The position numbers were made by a program, and so were the translations under genes. The notes below the pieces were generated by a model that saw nothing but the letters and a program-made list of their open reading frames with translations, made no database searches and was not told the DNA's origin. This document shows, one piece after another, positions 1 to 12,028 of a stretch of DNA of 64,000 bases. Each line of letters begins with the position of its first letter. Positions within the stretch are counted from its first letter, which is position 1. The DNA is from Lunularia cruciata (Eukaryota > Streptophyta > Marchantiopsida > Lunulariales > Lunulariaceae): NCBI GenBank assembly GCA_948567375.1, contig OX419755.1:83284218-83348217 (forward strand). Reading direction: 5' to 3'.

Positions 1-1282
1 CCAAGTGGTCCAATCAGATTCCTTATGCACCCTTCTCATGTGGATCTTTATGAGGAGCTAGGACATTTTGGAGTAAAGCATACATATAGCTTACTCCAGA
101 GTCATTATTGGTGGCAGGGGATGCAGACCAAGGTATAGCAGTTTGTTGCCAGATGTGTGGTTTGTGACCAAGTTAGAGCATCATTTATGCTCTTATGCCA
201 TACACCCATTACCTATCATGGGACTGGGCTACCATTGGATTTTGGACTTTGCTAGACCTTTACCGCTGATTGTGAGACATCATTGGTATGTTTTGGTGAT
301 GGTGGAGCACTTCTCCAAGTGGATTGAGTTGGTGGCACTTCCTAACAAGTCTAGTGAAGGGACAACTTACTTGTTCTTGGATTGAGTTCTTAGTCATTTT
401 GGTGCACCAATTGAGGTTTTGAGTGATCAGGGTACAAAGTTCTTGGGGGAGTTTCAGGTCTTGTGTGACAAGGCTTTGATTGATCATTCTACTATATCCT
501 AAGATCCCCTTGAGGTAGATGGCTTAGCAGAGAGAGTGGTTCAGACGATGAAGAGAGGATTGCAAAAGTATGGTTTGCAGAGAGGCCACTTGGGAGATTG
601 GGATCTCTAGTTACCTTGGTTGGCCATGGGCTATCGGTTCAGCCGGCAAGCCTCCTTAGCATCCTTCTCTTCATACTTTCTACTCTATAGATGAGATCCA
701 GCTTTACCTACAACCATTTGTTGAGATGCTACTATAGTTTTGGACTTGGATGACCCGATGTATGGATGAGTGCATGTTCTCAACAGGCAAAGATCTTTTG
801 GAGAGTGATGCCAATGGCCTTTGAGAACTTGGCAATTGCTCAACATACAGATACTTTACGTTATGCTAGCATTCAAGGAGGAGATTATAGACCCTCGGTC
901 CCTTCAATTTCATCCAAGAGACTATGTATATCTACAACAGATAGCACCAATGATACTTGATGTTTTGACAGGCCATACTATCTTGAGAGTGCATGAGGTT
1001 TTGCCATCTAGAGTCCTTGTGTTAGAAGGACGTGATGGTGTTGTTTAGAAGGATCATGTGCACAATTGTGTGCCATGCCACCTCCCAAACATTGATGGTA
1101 CTATGGACCCACGCTTGGCACTTGTACATGCATGGTTGAGGTGTATGTTATGTGGCTCTTCTGGTGGAGCTACTACTATGTTAGTGTATGATAGTTATTC
1201 AAGAAGATGGCATATGGCATGTATGACTCCTCCCCTCATGGTGGTTCCTTAGGGATAGTGGTTATGTCCTAGATGTACTTGA
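1..1282 (+). pseudogene. Ty3/gypsy pol fragment: integrase plus C-terminal tail (broken)
   Basis: This is the 3' part of a gypsy-type polyprotein; the window starts inside it. In translation I see the integrase zinc-binding region first (GHFGVKHT, then YWWQGM, then CVVC at about 60-175). The catalytic core follows, with the first Asp in LDFARPL (about 240), the second in LSDQG (about 420-435), and the Glu in DGLAERVVQ (about 517-543). Further on are an AFENLAIAQH block (about 815-845) and LRYA.I.GG.YRP (865-900). Several in-frame stops and frameshifts break it, so it is dead. Most stops sit where relatives have Gln or Glu/Lys codons. It differs from the chromoviruses elsewhere in the window and ends in a PHD-like domain instead of a chromodomain. 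No LTR of this lineage could be delimited. Confidence 0.85.
1142..1276 (+). other. PHD-finger-like domain at the end of the gypsy pol fragment (decayed)
   Basis: The frame reads CMLC, then LVYDSY, then WHMAC, then WLCPRC, just before the ancestral stop TGA at 1280. This is the spacing of a PHD finger (C-x2-C ... C-x2-C ... H-x2-C ... W-x-C-P-x-C). The middle cysteine pair is now Tyr-Tyr (TAT instead of TGT, a G-to-A change each), and two TAG stops precede the last pair. PHD fingers read histone H3 tails, so a role in targeting integration is an inference by analogy with chromodomains. Confidence 0.7.
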
Positions 1283-1449
1283 CCTATAGCTAGTTCATTC
1301 TTTATATAGTATAGATTGCAGACAGGCGACTAATGATGGGGCTCCATAGCACCCGACCTCTTGATCTTTGCCCATCACAGGGTATACCATATACTTGGAG
1401 TAGATGGCTATCTGGAGTTAGAGGGACCTAACCGCCAGCTAGAGGGGCG

Positions 1450-2110
1450 ATTGTGGCACTTTAAAGCCTATATATGACTTATGTGTGAGTTGTGCTTCTA
1501 TAGTGTATGATGTTGACAGTGATGTATGTTGTGTAGCAAGTAGCGATGTATATATGCACGACAGTTGTCACACCATTTGTAGTGTCGTATCTAGATTGCT
1601 TGGACACTAGAGTTGCAGTGATAGTAGTTATAGTTATTTCAGCAGTTTCTCAAAGACTACTTTCCAACAATCAGATTTTGTGTTTGGGGTATTGACTTCA
1701 CAGTGGGGCCCACTGTCACTTTGCATTGTTTGCACCATCGAGTGTGCCATCAACAGGACCATTAGGGCTTCAGACCTAGCTTGAGTCCAAGGGTATACTT
1801 TCAAAGTGTAGCTCCTGAGAGCTCACTTCTTTGATGTTGAGCCTTCGAGTTCTTGGCTATGGTGGACAGAGGCCGGTGAGCGTCACCTGGATTCTCTTAG
1901 CTAGAGTGGGTGTGCCTTGACTATAATCAGTGCCCAATTGTTGGTAGTTTATAGAGTGACAGATTGAGTACTGATTTGAGTTGAGTGGATTTAAGATTTG
2001 TAAACAATCTGATTATTGTGGCACTTTAAAGCCTATGTGTGAGTTGTGCTTCAATAGTGTATGATGTTGATAGCAATGTATGTAGTGTAGCAATGTGTAT
2101 AGGCATGATA
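1450..2110 (+). repeat. Pair of ~95-bp direct repeats downstream of the PHD-gypsy fragment
   Basis: About 95 bp starting ATTGTGGCACTTTAAAGCC at 1450-1560 recur at 2015-2110 with small indels (the first copy carries an extra ~12 bp). They lie in the untranslated region after the pol fragment. They may be a duplicated piece of the element's 3' end or LTR; no TG...CA borders are clear. The DNA between the copies holds no recognisable gene. Confidence 0.6.
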
Positions 2111-2117
2111 ATGGCTA

Positions 2118-2420
2118 CTCGGATTGGGCAGTTGGAGTAGAGATTGGCTAGCATGGCAATAGCTTAGAGGAGATCAGATTTGGGTGCAAAGGCTTCCACC
2201 TCATATGTTGATAGAGACACCTTGAATTTCATGTGCGGAGAAGCACATGTAGATGCCTCTACCATAGTGACTAGGACTGTAGTACGTGTTCCAAAGCCTA
2301 GAGGAGCATCAATGGAGTTGGACCCACCAAGAGGAGAGGTTGGGAGAACAAGTCAGACTTCCTCAATCTTTCACATTGAGGCCCTACAAACGTCATCCAT
2401 GGCTCTTAGACATCCTAGTG
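2118..2420 (+). pseudogene. Unrecognised broken reading frame, possibly transposon gag
   Basis: Reading from GQLE, the frame continues through RLASMAIA and GAKASTSYVDRD to RTSQTSS with stops (TAG) near the start. The stretch looks like decayed coding sequence because stops fall at Gln-like positions, as in the neighbouring pol fragment. I do not recognise the protein. Its place downstream of a gypsy 3' region suggests it belongs to a transposon. Confidence 0.25.
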
Positions 2421-3443
2421 CAGGTATGGTAGGTGGTGATGAAAAAATTGAGTGCATGTATAAGCTAAATATTATAGTGAGATATTTGAAAAGGTAATCC
2501 ATTAACATTGAACAACAATTAACATTGAAGATAAATATAATAGTTGCAATTGCTAAAAATATTCTAGGAAGAAACATAAACCAATGTTAATACTTTAGAT
2601 CAAACTAATTATAAGGGAGGAAGGCATGAGATTTTGAAAATGTGTTTCTCAATTATTAACATTATTATTTACTTCTTGATAAAACAACTACCATTTAGAA
2701 TATATTTTCTTCCTAATATTAAACTTGTTAGAACACTTGTTTATTATTTATCCCTAAAAAAGTTGGAGGAACTTTGAAAGAACTTGAGAAAGGCTATTAA
2801 GGAATTATCAAAGAGAGTACTTGCCTCCAAACAAAACTAAATTGTTTGTTCTAAAAATAAATGGTTTAATTATGTCTTGATAACTATGGATTAAATAAGA
2901 GAAAAAGAAGAGAAAAAGGCAACCATATAGACCACATGAAGGATGCGAAGACAACATCCTTCAAAAGATAAAGTTAAAGATAAACTTTATAAAGATTCAA
3001 TTAAACCAAAGAAAAAAAATTTATCCTTTCAAGTATTTTGAATAAATGATTTCTTGGAGCAAAATTCTTCACCATGTTAGATGTTATATTTGATATTTGG
3101 CACATATTTATGTGACTAGAATATGTGTTTAATATAGTCTTTTGTACAAGGTATAGACACTTTAAATGAATGGTTCTTTTTTATATCCTTATTGGTACAT
3201 ACAAAATATTCTTATCATGGATGATATGCATAACTACTCTATGGATTATTTGGTGAATATGTTGCAATGTTTTCAAATAATAAACCAATCTACACCAAGA
3301 TAAAAAGGATTAAGACAAAAAGAGAGTATCATGTTCATGTTAAAGAAGTATTTTAATGCTTATCTAAGAAGAAATTTTATGAAATACTTAAAATGTAAAT
3401 TGTAGAAAATAAAAGTTACTTTCTTGGATTAGATGATATAGAT
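2421..3443. other. AT-rich intergenic DNA
   Basis: No gene is visible. A weak copy of the LINE-like 3' tail (minus orientation) lies at about 2918-2960, recognised by AACATGAAGGATG-like and GAAGAC blocks; otherwise the stretch is A/T-rich without repeats I can place. Confidence 0.6.
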
Positions 3444-3535
3444 CATGAAAAAGGTGACCGCATAGAAAACACAAAGGATAGGAAGACCCTATCAAGCCAT
3501 ACAAGGGAGAGACAAAATGGGTAAAATGGGTCTAA
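3444..3535 (-). repeat. 3' tail of the LINE-like family (copy 1)
   Basis: On the plus strand this reads CATGAAAAAGGTGACCGC, then a GAAAACACAAAGGATAGGAAGA-type core, then a segment ending AAAATGGGTCTAAG. The same ~90 bp recurs at 54930-55022, and shorter pieces at 2918, 21448, 30795, 31880, 39603 and 50650 in both orientations. Confidence 0.75.
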
Positions 3536-4560
3536 GCCCTAGTAAAGTCAACATGAGAAATCTGTCCTACCCCACCTAAGATATTTGAGCTATGCAAGTC
3601 CTACGGTCTACAAACAATTGGAGCATTTGAAGAAGCATCACCTAGTGTGATTGCTCTCCTATAGATTGCACCAACCATTGACCTTCATAGACCCATAAAC
3701 ACATATTGTCTAAAATATGCTACAAAGTATGAGAGTGAGAGTGGTACCCCATGGCGCCTAACATAATAAGATCTTGTGCACTCCTTGACAATGGGTTGAA
3801 CACCGTTTTTATCACTCTATATAACTCCAAGGCTAGGGGAACAAAGAGGTGATCTTGCTGCATACCCTTTACTTGGAGACCTTGCACTTACTGCCCATCC
3901 AAGGGAAAGGTAATCACTCTCTCCAAAAGTGTATCATATGTTGGATCCAAAACCACTACATCTGCTACTATCACCTAATCATCTTGGGCTAAGTATAAGT
4001 CTTCCTTGACATGTGTCATCTGCAAAGCATACAACTGCTCCCTCCAAGCCAGATATCCACTCTCTTGTGCCATAGCAAACACTATGTCCCTAATAGCATT
4101 GTGGGTAGCTATCCCTTGTCCTCTAAAAGGATATTGTGACATATGGACCACTGTTGCATCTAGTGTAGAACCACACTCACAAGTGAGTAATGAAGATGCA
4201 AAAGAATGGACCAAACCTAGGTGAAACCTCATCGTTGTAGAGAAAGTGGCTGGTGCAAGTAAGAATGCTTTAATGCCCTAATGCATGCTCTGGCAAGAGC
4301 CTGCACCCTTGCCGGAGTAAGAGCAAAGACATGCTTTAGTAGCCTGAGGAATGGATGAGGCAACTAAGAGAGAATGTAGCGTATCTCACACTATTACTCC
4401 ATCAAGGAAGACTGTAAACCTCTAGTCCAATCTAATGATAGTGAAGCAAAAGATGGAAGGTCGTTGCATGCCCATGAGGATAGACTATCTCTTGTCTGCC
4501 ACAATAACATATAGAGAGAAAAGGATCCTCCACCTTTATCACATAAGTCTCCAAAATAGT

Positions 4561-5505
4561 CTATCAACAACCACAAAATAAGAGAAAATTAGGGTTGCCG
4601 AGAGAGCCCAAGTACCCAAAAGTGCTATAGATTTCATCTCCTCCATGGATAGAAAGCCAAAACCTCCACACAAGATTGGTAGGGATGTTTATCTACATGC
4701 CAAATCCCCTATCACAAACTCAAACATCCTTGGTACAATAATATCACCAAAGACTCCCATAATCCTCCTATCAAAGGCTCTCAAACATGATATGAAGGTC
4801 AAGGAGGGGGGAATTGTGTGGAGGAGATACGTTGGTCGACAAGCAATACTAAAGGAGAGCATACCAAACCTCCAACCTATCAACAACCACAAAATAAGAG
4901 AAAAGGAGGGTTGCCAAGAGAGCCCAAGTACCCAAAAGTGCTATAGATTTCATCTCCTCCATGGATAGAAAGCCAAACCCTCCACACAAGATTGGTAGGG
5001 ATGTTTATCTACATGCCAAATCCCCTATCACACACTCAAATATCCTTGGTACAATAATATCACCAAAGACTCCCATAATCCTCCTATCAAAGGCTCTCAA
5101 ACATGATATGAAGGTCAATTAGGGGAGAATTGTATGGAGGAGATATGTTGGTCGACAAGCAATACTAAAGGAGAGCATACCAAACCTCCAACCTATCAAC
5201 AACCACAAAATAAGAGAAAAGTAGGGTTGCCAAGAGAGCCCAAGTACCCAAAAGTGCTATAGATTTCATCTCCTCCATGGATAGAAAGCCAAACCCTCCA
5301 CAAAAGATTGGTAGGGATGTTTATCTACATGCCAAATCCCCTATCACACACTCAAACATCCTTGGTACAATAATATCACCAAAGACTCCCATAATCCTCC
5401 TTTCAAAGGCTCTCAAACGTGATATGAAGGTCAAGGAGGGAGGAATTATGTGGAGGAGATACGTTGGTTGACAAGAAATACTAGAGGAGAGCATACCAAA
5501 TTTCA
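4561..5505 (-). repeat. Three tandem copies of a 316-bp unit inside the LINE-like relic
   Basis: Units begin at 4561, 4877 and 5193 with CTATCAACAACCACAAAATA, giving an exact 316-bp period twice. The copies differ at only a few positions, so the duplication is much younger than the decay of the element around it. 316 is not a multiple of three, so the duplication was not kept for a protein. On the minus strand the unit encodes the segment between RMGVFGD-like and GGFGFLSMEE-like blocks. Confidence 0.92.
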
Positions 5506-7114
5506 CCTATAGATCTCCTAGAAATAGAAGGTCATCCATATGGAGAGCATCATCTACAAGGGCAACATCTAAGAAGCATGTGACAAAATCCTTGGATCCT
5601 ACCAGCACTTTAAGAACACATAGTCCATCTATAGATGTGATACACCTCTCTTGAAGCTCAAGGGAGGAAGGGATACCTAAAGGGGACCATGCCTTCATTT
5701 TGACACCTTGACTCTCAAGCCTACTAGATGTAGTTTGGTAGTAAATTGGTCAAAGGCCTGGCTAATCTGATCTATAGGACCCATGATGTGTATCATCTAC
5801 CAAGGAGAGAAATATGTAACTTAGCATGGCCAAAGTAGCAGAAAAGAGAGCTCTAAAGTGAGCCATGGAAAATAAGGGTCCTCCTAAAAGATCTCCCTAA
5901 TGTGTACCAACAATTGACTCTAAGATGGTGACTGCTTCCTATGAACAACCGTGCTGGTAGTAAAGAGAAGCATGAGAGCTAGAAAAAAAACTGCACAAAA
6001 GGAATAAGTCTCTCCAAGGATCCATCAGCCTCCCTAAGCTCTCTAAAGATGGATGCTCATGAGACACTATTAAAAATGTTCTCAACATCCACTTCTAGGA
6101 TGATCTACTTTGGATGGATATCTAGGAGTGCCCAAATGCCTAGAGATATAGCCTCATATCCTCCAAGTGTAGCTAATCTAAACTGATGTGGAATAAGGTG
6201 TTGTCAAAAGTGAGAATGATGCTAAAGAACAATGGTTCAACTGACCAAGCACAAAAAGATCTCTCCAAGAGCAATAGATCCAATGCTCCCCATGTCACTT
6301 TCTATTGCAAGAAGTCAACTAGCACCTAATACCCAACTAATAGACATAGGAATGTCTCTTCTCACTATTGCTATAGCCACTTAAAAAAACTTGGTAAAAC
6401 CACTAAAAGAATAATCTACGTGAAAGCAATCTCTAAGATGCTCATATACCATCCTTGACAAGCCTCTTGAGGAAAGATGAGAGGCAATGCACAATGCTTA
6501 TGCAAAAAGTGACCTATCAAGACATAAAGGTTGCTAAGGTTGATAATCTAAGACCTCTAGTGGTAATCCTTCTCCTGCTATAGGATGTAATGAGCATGGG
6601 GAGAAGATAGTGTCTCATCTATAGGACTAGCCATAGACAAAGGGTATAATGCTCGTGTTGCTCTACTAAACTCTCCTGCCTAATCCAATGTACTACACCG
6701 TTGTAATCAAATTGGACTTTGTAATATCCTATGGGTAAAACTATCTCCTAAAACATGCAGCACTAACAAACTCCTCTTATAGGGCCACCCAATCTTTTGC
6801 TCAAAATTGATGAAATCTAGCAGCCACCTCACTATGCCCTGCATGTCCTCCTCGAGTATAACAAAGACACCATCAAGGGAGTAAGAAGAATAGGAACCAT
6901 GCTTACTCATCCAAGGAATCATGTGCCAAACAATCAAGTGGTAGACAAAAAGCCTATCTAGCCTCATCACGGAGTGTATGGGGTAGCCTATGGAATAAAT
7001 GTGGACATGGAAAATTAGTCTCAAATAACCCAAAAATGCAATCCTCTTGAGAAGCTAACCACTCCTATGACTCAATTTGTATCCTTAGAATGGTCAAAAA
7101 AGGGGTAGAGGAAG

Positions 7115-7556
7115 TGTAACAATATGGAGTCCAACAATGAAGTTAGTTAGGGCTAACGAAGTAGCGAATAGGCCAAATTTCTAGATTCTAAATTCTAGCA
7201 AATAAGCCAAATTTTCTAAATACTAGAAGTAAGTAGGAAGCTTCTTGAGAAGCTTCCCGTCTAGCTTAGCTTGCACCCCAAGTATGTAGCTTCTAGAAGG
7301 AAGCGTCTAGAAGCTTCCAACTAGCTTAGCTTACACGCAAAGTCAATGGCTTCTTGAGAAGCTCCCCGGTTAACTTGGCTTGCAATCCAAGAAAGAGGTT
7401 CAAGGAGGCCTCTTGAGAAGCTTCTCAAGAGCCTTGTATGTTCCTTATACATACCAAAGCCAAAGCTCATGTTAGGCATTTGGAGTTTTCCACACTCGAG
7501 TGTCCCAATGTGATATTCCATTCTCCTATTTCTCTCCTTGGTCTTGGTCTTCTACA
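7115..7556 (+). repeat. 5' LTR of the plus-strand chromovirus
   Basis: The LTR begins TGTAAC and ends TCTACA, immediately before the primer-binding site. It holds inverted GAAGCTTC blocks and heat-shock-type units (TTC 7291, GAA 7296; GTC 7305, GAA 7310, TTC 7315). A weak TATA-like box lies at 7445-7453. Confidence 0.9.
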
Positions 7557-7572
7557 TTAGTATCAGAGCAAG
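7557..7572 (+). other. Primer-binding site, initiator tRNA-Met type
   Basis: TTAGTATCAGAGCAAG starts directly after the LTR. It matches the plant initiator-Met primer site TGGTATCAGAGC except for one base. Confidence 0.8.
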
Positions 7573-7599
7573 AATGGGATGGATGGAATTTATGGACCA

Positions 7600-8530
7600 T
7601 GAAATCCATTTTCATCAAACTATTGGGATTTTCATGTGTGGGTATTACCCAAGCATCATTTCACATAGTTGATCACCTCATGCTTTGGGCAGAATTTTTT
7701 GAATGTGATTCCCTTGTCCGAGAAACCCTTGGTACTTCTTGTTGTAACTTATAGAGAATGGTAGACGTGTTGCATCTATGTGTTAATAAATTAGATAAAT
7801 TGGGAGTAGTGTGATAGAGTAGTAGCCATGGTAGCAATGCTTGAGGTTATCATTATTATGTTGTAACAAATCAAGCACCTTACTTGATTGTTGGATGAAC
7901 AAAACCATCAACAACAACAACAACATGTAGAAAGAACACCAATTTGAGAAAGAGAAGACCAAATCCAAAATCCAATTTCCAAAACCCAAGGTATATGAAG
8001 GCAAGAATCTTCTAGGTGTAAAGGAGAATTTTTTGTTTGACAAAGTTAAAGCAGATTGACCTTGTAAGAAGTTACATCATGCAATTCCATAACACCATCA
8101 TGCAAATTCTAGATATTCTACAAGGTGAAGCTCTAGATCAATTTATGTGTCGCTTCAAGTCATGAACCAAATTAGAGGTAACTATGCAAGAGCTACAACA
8201 CTTGGAGGAAGCCATGTAGTTGGTTGAACGCTTTGATTCCTTGATTGCAACAACTTGGTCTTGAACTTGACCTCCATAGAACCTTCTAATACACTACATA
8301 CAAGTGGAAAAGCTTGCACTTATTGAGATTGATGCCATTCAAAGGAGACCACTTGGCACCACAAATGGAGAAAAATATGATAAAATGATGATTTTTTCTA
8401 TTGTTGCCAAATTGGACATTGCATCATTGAATGTCCACTCAAGAATGGGCAACCTCAACAAGTTGTCTAGATGGAGTTTGTGAAGCAGAATGATCAGGGA
8501 AACAAAGAATCCCATTATGAGATTTTGAGC
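7600..8530 (+). pseudogene. Chromovirus gag with CCHC zinc knuckle (broken)
   Basis: This is the nucleocapsid/capsid region of the plus-strand element. The zinc knuckle at 8393-8434 reads FFYCCQIGHCIIEC: the CX2CX4HX4C pattern, but with the first Cys changed to Phe. Stops interrupt the frame upstream. The homologous knuckle in the minus-strand element keeps the first Cys and has lost the second, so the two copies decayed independently. Confidence 0.75.
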
Positions 8531-8539
8531 TGCATACTA

Positions 8540-8890
8540 GGAACATGATTAGTTCCAATGGGATCAAAGGCTCAATCTATGCAAGTTTGCTTCACTTGCA
8601 AGGTATGATATCTAATAGTGGTTGTAGGATTTTGGTTGATTTTGAAGTTTAGAGAATTGCATGTCCATGCAATTAGCAAAGGAATTATATTTTCTTATCA
8701 AGCTAATAATTGAAATAGATTGATGATGGTGGATGGTAGAAAAGGTTTTGCATTCCGTACCTCACATCCTATTACATTCAAGATTGGAAAGGAGTATTTG
8801 GAATGTATGAGGTTTGTAGTGGTACCTCTACACTATGACATCATTTTGGGTCTACCTTGGCTTGAATCTCATAAGGTTCAATCTGATTGG
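8540..8890 (+). pseudogene. Chromovirus aspartic protease (broken)
   Basis: The frame shows YASLLHLQG, then GCRILVDF (active-site region; the family usually has D-S/T-G here), and later the HHFGSTLA block. It aligns with the better-kept minus-strand copy at 27013-27354. Stops and a frameshift break it. Confidence 0.7.
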
Positions 8891-9129
8891 ATCTAATGAT
8901 AAATTCAAGTACAACATCAAGGTAGGAATTTTCAAGTAGGTTACCTGGTGCCTTTGAGTAATACACCTAAGAATAGTCACTCCCAAGATGAGAAGTTTGT
9001 CAATGAAGTAGTTATAGAACAAGCTTTGGAGGAAGATAAATCTGTTTTTGCAATGCGGATCAAGCCAATTACACAAGGAGAATCTGAGGAGGGTCAAGAG
9101 CCTCACCAAGCAATGGTTGATCAAATAGT

Positions 9130-10480
9130 TTAGGAGTTTGCAAATGTGTTTTTGGATAATCTGCCAAAGGGATTACCCTTCGATTGTGATATGCCTTTCA
9201 AGATTGAGTTATTGCCAAGGAGTACTCCAATGAGTAGACCAATCTATTGACTCTCACCAAAGGAGTTGGAGGAGTCGCGAATAACACTTATAGAGTTTTT
9301 AGAGAAGGATTTCATATGACATAGTACATCTCCTTGGGGAACATCGATACTATTTGTTCCAAAGAAGGATAGAGGACTTTATTTCTATATTGATTACCGT
9401 GGGCTTAGTAAACAAACAATGAAGAATGCATATCTTGTGCCTTGAATTGATGACATGCTTGATCAATTGAGTGGAGTATGATACTTCTCCAAGTTAAATC
9501 TCCATAGTTGCTATTGGCAAATCCCCATTGATAGTAGGTTGTGCAAAAGACTATCTTTTGCACGAAGTATGGGCATTTTGAATGGAGAGTTCTACCTTTT
9601 GGGCTCACTAATGCTCCAATAGTCTTCATGGATCAGATGCATTGGGTGTTGGATGGACTATTAGATTGATACACGGTGGTGTTCTTGGATGACATTTTAA
9701 TCTATAGCAAGATAGAGGTAGAACACGCAAATCATGTACGAGAAATCCTAAGGCAACAACATCAATGGAAGGTTTTATTCCAAGAGGTCAAAGTGTACCT
9801 TTTGGCAGAAGGAAGTTATCTTCTTGGGTCAAAAGATCTCATCAGAAGGGATCAAGATGGAAGAGGAGAAAATCAAAGCCATTAATGATTGGCCTACTCC
9901 AAAGAATACCATAGAGGTGCAAGCATTTAATGGATTGGCAAGTTTTTATTGATGGTTCATCTATTATTATGCATACATGGCAGCACCATTGATTGACCTC
10001 TTGGAGAAAAACTCAAGCTTTCAATGGACCACCAAGCATGAAGAAGCATTCCAGAAGCTGGAGCATATGGTGTCTTCAAGACCTATTCTTCAACTATATG
10101 ATCTTCAACTACCTTATGTGGTTGACTTTGATGCTTCTAACTTTGCCATTGGAGTTGTGTTGTAGTCAGAATTCCCAAATGGGCTACATCTCATTGCCTT
10201 TGTGTCTTGCTGATTAAACACTATAGAAAGGAATTACTCTACAAAAGATTGGGAACAATTAGCAATGGTATATGCCACCAAGACATGGAGGCATTATCTT
10301 TTGGGAAAACAAGTGATCATGCAAACCGATCACAAACTCTTGTTGCAGATATTACATTTGGAACACATGAAGAGTCGATATCATCGATAAGAGGAGCAAC
10401 TCCAATTGTTTGACATCAAACTTGAGTACAAACCCAATTGGTTCCATGTCATCCCTGATGCTCTATCATGACAACCTAAT
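9130..10480 (+). pseudogene. Chromovirus reverse transcriptase and RNase H (broken)
   Basis: RT blocks are readable: SPWGTSILFVPKKD (about 9325-9370), YFSKLNL.S.YWQIPI (about 9480-9530) and the catalytic box FLDDILIYSK (about 9682-9711). RNase H follows: FQWTTKHEEAFQKLE (about 10020-10065), VVDFDASNFAIGVVL (about 10120-10164), YATKTWRHYLLGKQVIMQTDH (about 10270-10330, broken) and EYKPNW...IPDALS (about 10427-10470). In-frame stops interrupt it at several points. Confidence 0.85.
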
Positions 10481-10689
10481 TTGAAATCTCTTCCTCTCAT
10501 CACGATGGAAATTACAACAATGTCAGTCAACTCCAAGGTCCAAATTAAGTTTAGGATAACTCTACAACAAGAACCCTTCTTTAAGATAGTACAAGGTTGC
10601 CTCGCAACATGCAACAAGGAGTACAACACCTTCTCCTTCAAGGAAGGCCTTCTATTCCATAAGGACCGGATATATGTTCCAGCCAAGGA

Positions 10690-11560
10690 TGATCTTTGAC
10701 TTGTGTGCCTCCAAGAAGCCCATAACTTACCAATCACTTGTCACATGGGTGTAGAAAAGACCTTGGGTACCCTCCAACACCAATTGTGGTGGCCCAACAT
10801 GGCATGAGATATTTGAGATTTTGTCCAATCTTGTTAAAGCTACCAACGTAACAAAGCCATCAACCAAAAACCGAGTGGACTCCTTCAATCACTTCCCATT
10901 CTATCTACTCAATGGGAACAAGTGAGCTTAGATCTCATTACATCCTTACCCAAGACAAAGCAAGGTCACACAAAATAGTGGTGTTTGTAGATAAGCTTAG
11001 TAAGCAAATCCATTTGGCACCAACCTTTGATATCATGGATACTCCAACATTAGCACAGATCTACTTTGACACTATCTTCAAGCATCATGGGATGCCTTGT
11101 GTACTCATCTCTAGCCGTGATCCTTGATTCATTGGAAAATCTTGGCAAGCACTCTTTTAGATACTTGGCACCAAGCTTGCTTTGTCCATGACCTATCATC
11201 CTCAAACTGATGGACAAATTGAAAGTGCAAATTGTACCTTGGAGGATATGCTTCATGCCTTTGTCAATATTCACCATACCAACTAGAATGAATGTCTTGC
11301 ACCTGTGGGGTTTGCATACAATAATTCCAAACAAGCAAGCACCAAATTCTCTCTTTTCTTCTTCAATTTTGGCCAAGATCCACTTGTTCCAAAATCTCTT
11401 CTTATTCCCTCTCTATCTCATGTCTCTCATCCTTCCAACTTCTTGACCACCATATTCCATTCCCTCCAACGAGCCAAATCTCATCTCCTTGTTGCTCAAA
11501 ATTGTCAAAAACAATATGCAAACCACCATCGTTGTGATCTCACCTTCAAGTTGGTGATAA
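10690..11560 (+). pseudogene. Chromovirus integrase (broken)
   Basis: The zinc-binding start (CHMGVEKTLGTL, then LWWPNM) is at about 10740-10803. The catalytic triad is visible as LDLIT (Asp, about 10930), SSRDP (Asp, about 11110-11127) and YHPQTDGQIESAN (Glu, about 11190-11230). WEQVSLDLI and FKHHGMPC are typical of this lineage. Stops and shifts break the frame, so the protein cannot be made. Confidence 0.85.
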
Positions 11561-11814
11561 GATCATGCTCTTGTCCAATAACCTACTCCTCACACTTGAT
11601 ACCCAAGTCCGTAAACTTGCTCCTAATTGGATAGGACCCTTTGATGTCACCCAAATCATTTCTCATGTTGCTTATCGACTTGCCTTGCCTTGTCTTGTCA
11701 TATGCACATCTATCTTGTCTTTCACATTTCCAAGTTGAAACCCTTTGTTCCTAACCCATCTTCTTTTTCCTCTCATGTCCAACCTCCTCTTCCTCCTCCC
11801 GTCCCTATCAATGA

Positions 11815-11990
11815 TCATGAGGAGTACAAAGTTGATCATATCAACCCATGTGACAACATTCAATGAGGCTTCCGACAATATACAAAGTAAATGGTCCTTT
11901 GGAAAGGGTATCCTCTTCATGATACCACATGGGAACCTATTTCACATCTCCAAAATGCACAAATGTCCATCCAAGAGTTTAAAGCTTCAA
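11815..11990 (+). pseudogene. Chromodomain at the end of chromovirus pol (broken)
   Basis: After EEYKVDHI the translated frames contain VLWKGYPLHDTTWEP and then NAQMSIQEF. This is the W-K-G-Y...TWEP signature of chromodomains, which bind methylated histone tails and steer integration to heterochromatin. It places the element in the chromovirus branch of Ty3/gypsy. A stop and a frameshift lie within it. Confidence 0.8.
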
Positions 11991-12015
11991 TTGTGAGAAA
12001 GACATCACCAACTAG

Positions 12016-12028
12016 CGGTGGGGGGATA
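12016..12028 (+). other. Polypurine tract of the plus-strand chromovirus
   Basis: GCGGTGGGGGGATA-like purine run directly before the 3' LTR; the minus-strand element has the matching run at 24015-24030 in reverse complement. Confidence 0.7.

Larger units (their letters stand above)
3444..7060 (-). mobile_element. LINE-like (non-LTR type) reverse-transcriptase element, decayed
   Basis: Read on the minus strand, the relic shows an RT motif DVENIFNSVS near 6110-6060. A block around 5320-5270, repeated upstream, reads like the region after the RT (ending in LPI.CGGFGFLS and ALLGTWAL). The cysteine-histidine tail at 4180-4010 contains CECGSTLD, an H, and a GQGIATHNAIRDIVF segment. The shared 3' tail lies at 3535-3444. 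Many stops and frameshifts show it is dead. RT elements with this CxCG...THD-x-IRD tail are familiar from early-diverging plant genomes. A second, 5'-truncated copy lies at 31165-31955, with the same ~640-bp distance from the CxCG motif to the 3' tail. Its 5' end is uncertain because the chromovirus at 7115 cuts off the flank. Confidence 0.7.
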
